From assembly GCA_025774735.1 (NCBI GenBank), contig JALGZU010000204.1, forward strand, positions 1-8,624: DNA of 8,624 nucleotides. The letters run 5' to 3'. A model generated the notes under the pieces. It worked only from the letters and a program-made list of their open reading frames with translations. It had not been told where the DNA came from and made no database searches. Position numbers and translations under genes: made by a program. Shown here piece by piece: positions 5,983 to 8,624 of the stretch. Source of the DNA: a candidate division LCP-89 bacterium. GTDB lineage: Bacteria > Electryoneota > B3-LCP. How positions within the stretch are numbered: the stretch's first letter is position 1; each line of letters starts with the position of its first letter.

Positions 5983-6005
5983 GGTATCTGTACTCGACGG
6001 ATACC
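5983..6005. promoter_or_regulatory. Inverted repeat upstream of the phosphatase gene
   Basis: GGTATC and GATACC are exact inverted arms separated by 11 bases, about 40 bases before the phosphatase start codon. The arrangement could be an operator or a leader hairpin. Six-base arms are modest evidence. Confidence 0.3.
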
Positions 6006-6033
6006 TGATTAAACCATACACATTATCAAACAG

Positions 6034-6040
6034 AGGAGGT
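6034..6040 (+). promoter_or_regulatory. Strong ribosome binding site of the phosphatase gene
   Basis: AGGAGGT lies five bases before ATG 6046, the best Shine-Dalgarno match on the plus strand of the window. It fixes the start at the beginning of a clear signal peptide. Confidence 0.8.
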
Positions 6041-6045
6041 ACAAA

Positions 6046-8481
6046 ATGAAGCGTTTTAGCATCTTATTTACCTTATCACTCGGTTTAGGGATCATTCTGG
6101 CTGGCAGCCTGCCGGCTCAGAACCTGACTCACGGACCGGTGGTAGGGGCGGTCGATGAAAACTCGGCCGTCTTCGTTTTCCGAGTCGATGCGCCCGCCGA
6201 TCTCCAGGTGGAATTGGCAACCTCACCTGACTTCATCAACTGTAGTTACACCAACACGGTTGCCACCGTCAGCGATTCGGATTATTTTGGCAGAATGTCG
6301 GTGCAAGGCCTGAGTACCAACACGCTTTACTACTACCGGCCTGTGATCGACGGAATTCCCGTCATCGACGGCATCGAGCGCTATTTCAGGACCTTCCCGC
6401 CGCTCGGAACCGGAGCCGAATTCAGCTTTTTGTCCGGCTCCTGCCAGCAGGATGGAAACGATCCCTACTCCTGCATCGGCGACATGTTTTACGCCATGGC
6501 GGATGTGTCCGATGCTCTGTTCCTGTTGCAGCAGGGAGATTACGGCTACCCGGACACAACTCAAAACTACTTCAGCCTCGATTACGCCAACGTGCAGTTG
6601 ACGTACGAGGAGCGTTACCGGACGGATTACCCCATGATCGAGCTGCTGCGCAACATGGCTGTCGATTACGTCTACGACGACCACGACATGATCGCGGACA
6701 ACTCCGATCCGGTCACCTTCCCATTGGCGGGCATCGAAAACTCAATCAGGGGTTACCAGAGCATGTTCCCCTGCTACGATCTCCCTGATACCGTTCACGG
6801 CATCTGGCACAGCTTCAGCTGCGGTGACGCCGAGATCTTCTGCATCGACAACCGCTCGCAGCGCAGCCCCAATATCGAACCATTCGCTTTCGAGGTGGTC
6901 GGAGAAGACACCTTCTGGACGTTCAATCCGGACCAGAATCACTTGCTGCTGAACGAGGCTCAAGTGTCTCCGGAGGATGACCAGATGGAATGGCTGCTGC
7001 AGGAATTGAGCAGCTCCCCCGCGACCTGGAAGTTCATTTCCAGCGGCACGCCCTTTAATCCGGGCGTCCGCGGAGCGCTCGAACTGGCGCTGTTACTGCA
7101 GAACAGCGAATACGATCCGGTGATGATCCAGATGCCCGGCGGACCCGTACCGATGCCCCTCTACGCCATCGCCATGGAACTGTCAGACAAGTGGTATGGA
7201 TTCCCCGAAAGCATCCGGCAGCTCGTCCAACACGTGATTGACAACCAGATCGAAAACGTCATCTTCCTCTCCGGAGATACCCACAACGCCGCCATAGATG
7301 ACGGAACCCACTCCATTTTCCCCGAAATGATGGCGGGAAACCTGGACCGCTCCAACTCCCATCAGGTTGAACTGATGCAGAGCTTCGGCGTGAACGTCTG
7401 GAATAAGGGCGGCCATATGACGGGAATGCCACCGGAGGAATTTCTGAACGCATTCGCCAAAACGACCATCTTCGGATCGGATTCCGTGAGGCTGGAACTG
7501 GTATCCGAAACCAGCGCCCTTCTGGCGACTCATACCGTGCTGCCCGGATACCTGCCCGATGCGGTGAACTGCCAGATCGTGCCTTACGGACTGGATTTCG
7601 GCGAGGTGGCGGTCGGCGGGGATCCCGGCGTGCAGGCATTCATTACCCTGAGTACCAGCTGCGACACCTTGCATGTTTATGACATCGTCAGCAGCGATCC
7701 GCACTTTATTGTTGATCCCGCCGCAACCTCGTTCAGCCTGGCTTCGGGCGAAAAGATAATCGTTCCCGTGCTCTACTTCCCGGACGCTGTCGGCATCAAC
7801 ACCGCAGCTATCCTGGTTATCGGCAACGATCCCGACGGTCCCGATACGGTTTATGTTGTGGGTCAGGGTACCTATTCACCTGTCTCGATAACCATGACCC
7901 CTCTGAATCCGCCCATCCAGATCCCCGCTTCGGGCGGCAGCTTCGATTTTAACGTGGCGTTGACGAACAATGAAAATGTAGCGACGACCTTCGACGTCTG
8001 GATCAGGGTGCAGGATCCGCATTCGAACTGGCATGGGCCGGTAATGGGCCCTGTAATTCTCACACTGTCTCCGACCATGACGCTCGACCGTGACCGCGTC
8101 CAGAACGTTCCGGCCATGGCGCCGGAGGGGACCTATCTGTACGAAGGGTATGTCGGCGTCTATCCGGATACAGTCTGGGATAGTGATAGCTTCACGTTTG
8201 AGAAACTATCTACGGACAATGGCGGAGGATCCACTTCTGGCTGGGCTTGTTGGGGTGAAAGCTTCGAGAACATTGCTGAAACAGAAGCTCAGTCAATTGA
8301 GTCGTACGCTCTGGGTAATGCCTACCCCAATCCGTTCAATCCGGTGACGACGATCAGCTTTGCGTTGCCAGAACCATCCCAAGTCAACCTCGCTATCTAC
8401 GACGTTAGCGGCCGCCTAGTAGCGGAATTGATCGATGGCAGGCGCGCGGCCGGAACGCACCAGGCCACCTTCGAGTGCTGA
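6046..8481 (+). CDS. PhoD-like metallophosphatase with Ig-like domains and truncated T9SS sorting tail
   Basis: An 811-residue exported protein. Signal peptide 1-24 (SLPA). An N-terminal beta-sandwich of PhoD type is at about 27-118. The metallophosphatase domain, about 125-490, has GSCQ (131-134), the metal ligand motif QGDYGYPD (Asp165), DDHDMIADN (211-219) and SGDTHN (409-414, Asp411 and His413). These are the PhoD family positions for cleaving phosphate mono- or diesters. A HYDIN/ASH-like Ig domain follows at about 510-608 (YGLDFGEVAVG). A second beta domain at about 613-720 (IPASGGSFDFNV, VPAMAPEGTYLYEGYVGVYP) is a type often seen before T9SS tails in FCB proteins. The T9SS domain starts at about 754 (AYPNPFNPVTTISFALP, IYDVSGRLVAELIDG). 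It stops at HQATFEC, some 25-35 residues short of the usual end, so secretion or surface anchoring may fail. Substrate unknown. Confidence 0.93.
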   Translation: MKRFSILFTLSLGLGIILAGSLPAQNLTHGPVVGAVDENSAVFVFRVDAPADLQVELATSPDFINCSYTNTVATVSDSDYFGRMSVQGLSTNTLYYYRPVIDGIPVIDGIERYFRTFPPLGTGAEFSFLSGSCQQDGNDPYSCIGDMFYAMADVSDALFLLQQGDYGYPDTTQNYFSLDYANVQLTYEERYRTDYPMIELLRNMAVDYVYDDHDMIADNSDPVTFPLAGIENSIRGYQSMFPCYDLPDTVHGIWHSFSCGDAEIFCIDNRSQRSPNIEPFAFEVVGEDTFWTFNPDQNHLLLNEAQVSPEDDQMEWLLQELSSSPATWKFISSGTPFNPGVRGALELALLLQNSEYDPVMIQMPGGPVPMPLYAIAMELSDKWYGFPESIRQLVQHVIDNQIENVIFLSGDTHNAAIDDGTHSIFPEMMAGNLDRSNSHQVELMQSFGVNVWNKGGHMTGMPPEEFLNAFAKTTIFGSDSVRLELVSETSALLATHTVLPGYLPDAVNCQIVPYGLDFGEVAVGGDPGVQAFITLSTSCDTLHVYDIVSSDPHFIVDPAATSFSLASGEKIIVPVLYFPDAVGINTAAILVIGNDPDGPDTVYVVGQGTYSPVSITMTPLNPPIQIPASGGSFDFNVALTNNENVATTFDVWIRVQDPHSNWHGPVMGPVILTLSPTMTLDRDRVQNVPAMAPEGTYLYEGYVGVYPDTVWDSDSFTFEKLSTDNGGGSTSGWACWGESFENIAETEAQSIESYALGNAYPNPFNPVTTISFALPEPSQVNLAIYDVSGRLVAELIDGRRAAGTHQATFEC

Positions 8482-8489
8482 TGAAGTAA
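8475..8489 (+). pseudogene. Out-of-frame remnant of the T9SS domain terminus
   Basis: GTGCTGATGAAGTAA encodes VLMK-stop in the frame shifted relative to the phosphatase, immediately after its TTCGA. Many T9SS sorting domains end KMVLMK or similar (family knowledge). The simplest reading is that an internal deletion removed the segment between ATFD and VLMK and shifted the frame, so translation now ends at TGA 8479-8481. Confidence 0.5.
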
Positions 8490-8494
8490 GGACG

Positions 8495-8521
8495 AACGCC
8501 GGATATGATATCCGTTGCGTT
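8495..8521 (+). terminator. Hairpin downstream of the phosphatase gene
   Basis: AACGC-CGGATA-TGA-TATCCG-(TT)-GCGTT forms an 11-base-pair stem with a two-base bulge, 14 bases after the stop codon. It sits where a terminator is expected but lacks a clear T run, so it may instead protect the transcript 3' end or be a palindromic repeat. Confidence 0.4.
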
Positions 8522-8624
8522 TGTGCAGGGAAATAGGTTGAAAAAGCCGAAACGCGATTAATATGCGATTAAGGCAGACAAAAATACCCACATTTTCCCA
8601 TAAATACCAACTTGGGAGAATGAG
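8522..8624. other. Short AT-rich tail without a recognised gene
   Basis: After the hairpin the last hundred bases contain no gene that I can support. GCGATTAA occurs twice (8554-8561 and 8565-8572) with an 11-base period. TTGAAA at 8538-8543 could be part of a promoter for a gene beyond the right edge, but no good -10 element is correctly spaced. Confidence 0.4.

Noticed and set aside
5763..6008. Alternative-frame open frame across the end of the small membrane protein gene
   Set aside because: It is not an independent gene: no ribosome binding site, and it reads through a palindromic element. It is kept only as evidence for a possible frameshift.
6223..6684. Minus-strand frame of 153 codons
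   Set aside because: It is a shadow of the phosphatase catalytic domain, with no start signal and no homology that I recognise.
7183..7704. Minus-strand frame of 173 codons
   Set aside because: It is antisense to the metal-binding region of the phosphatase and has no independent support.

Overview
The window looks like part of a chromosome from an uncultivated Gram-negative bacterium of the FCB group (Bacteroidetes-Chlorobi-Fibrobacteres relatives such as Zixibacteria, Calditrichaeota, KSB1 or Eisenbacteria). This placement is inferred from three things: a type IX secretion (T9SS) C-terminal sorting domain of the AYPNPFNPVTTISFALP type, an FG-GAP/VCBS repeat protein with the DLDGDGDNDLAVAN motif, and short signal-peptide proteins with a small beta-rich domain and glycine-rich membrane segments. 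No tRNA, rRNA, CRISPR array or transposase gene was recognised.

Left half, minus strand (1-3261): a two-component operon. A complete NtrC-family response regulator (GTG start at 3261, ends 1897) is followed by a histidine kinase that overlaps its end. The kinase starts at a probable TTG at 1907 and runs off the left edge just after its phospho-accepting histidine. It has a PDZ-like domain outside the membrane, about ten membrane segments, a GAF-like domain and a HisKA domain. A near-consensus sigma-70 promoter for the operon lies at 3377-3405.

Middle (3262-3735): a 474-base divergent, AT-rich intergenic region. It carries the operon promoter on the minus strand and, on the plus strand, a good match to a sigma-54 -24/-12 promoter (3550-3566), with a small palindrome about 85 bases upstream of the -24 element. 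Because the neighbouring regulator is a sigma-54 activator, the plus-strand genes are reasonable candidates for its targets.

Right half, plus strand (3736-8481): five co-directional genes for exported proteins. They are a truncated FG-GAP repeat protein (100 aa), two tandemly duplicated lipoproteins (165 and 157 aa), a related-looking membrane protein with a perfect 27-bp internal duplication (169 aa), and a large PhoD-like phosphatase with HYDIN-like and other Ig-like domains and a T9SS tail (811 aa). Each of the four spacers between these genes holds a degenerate copy of a palindromic element with the core GCAGGTGCCCCACAGCTCTG. The first copy supplies the last codons and stop of the FG-GAP fragment.

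Several 3' ends look damaged. The FG-GAP repeat stops mid-repeat. The phosphatase sorting domain stops early, and the expected terminal residues (VLMK-stop) remain in another frame right at the break. The small membrane protein may be shifted near its end. I read the right half as a cluster of surface-protein genes undergoing duplication, repeat invasion and decay beside an intact two-component system.
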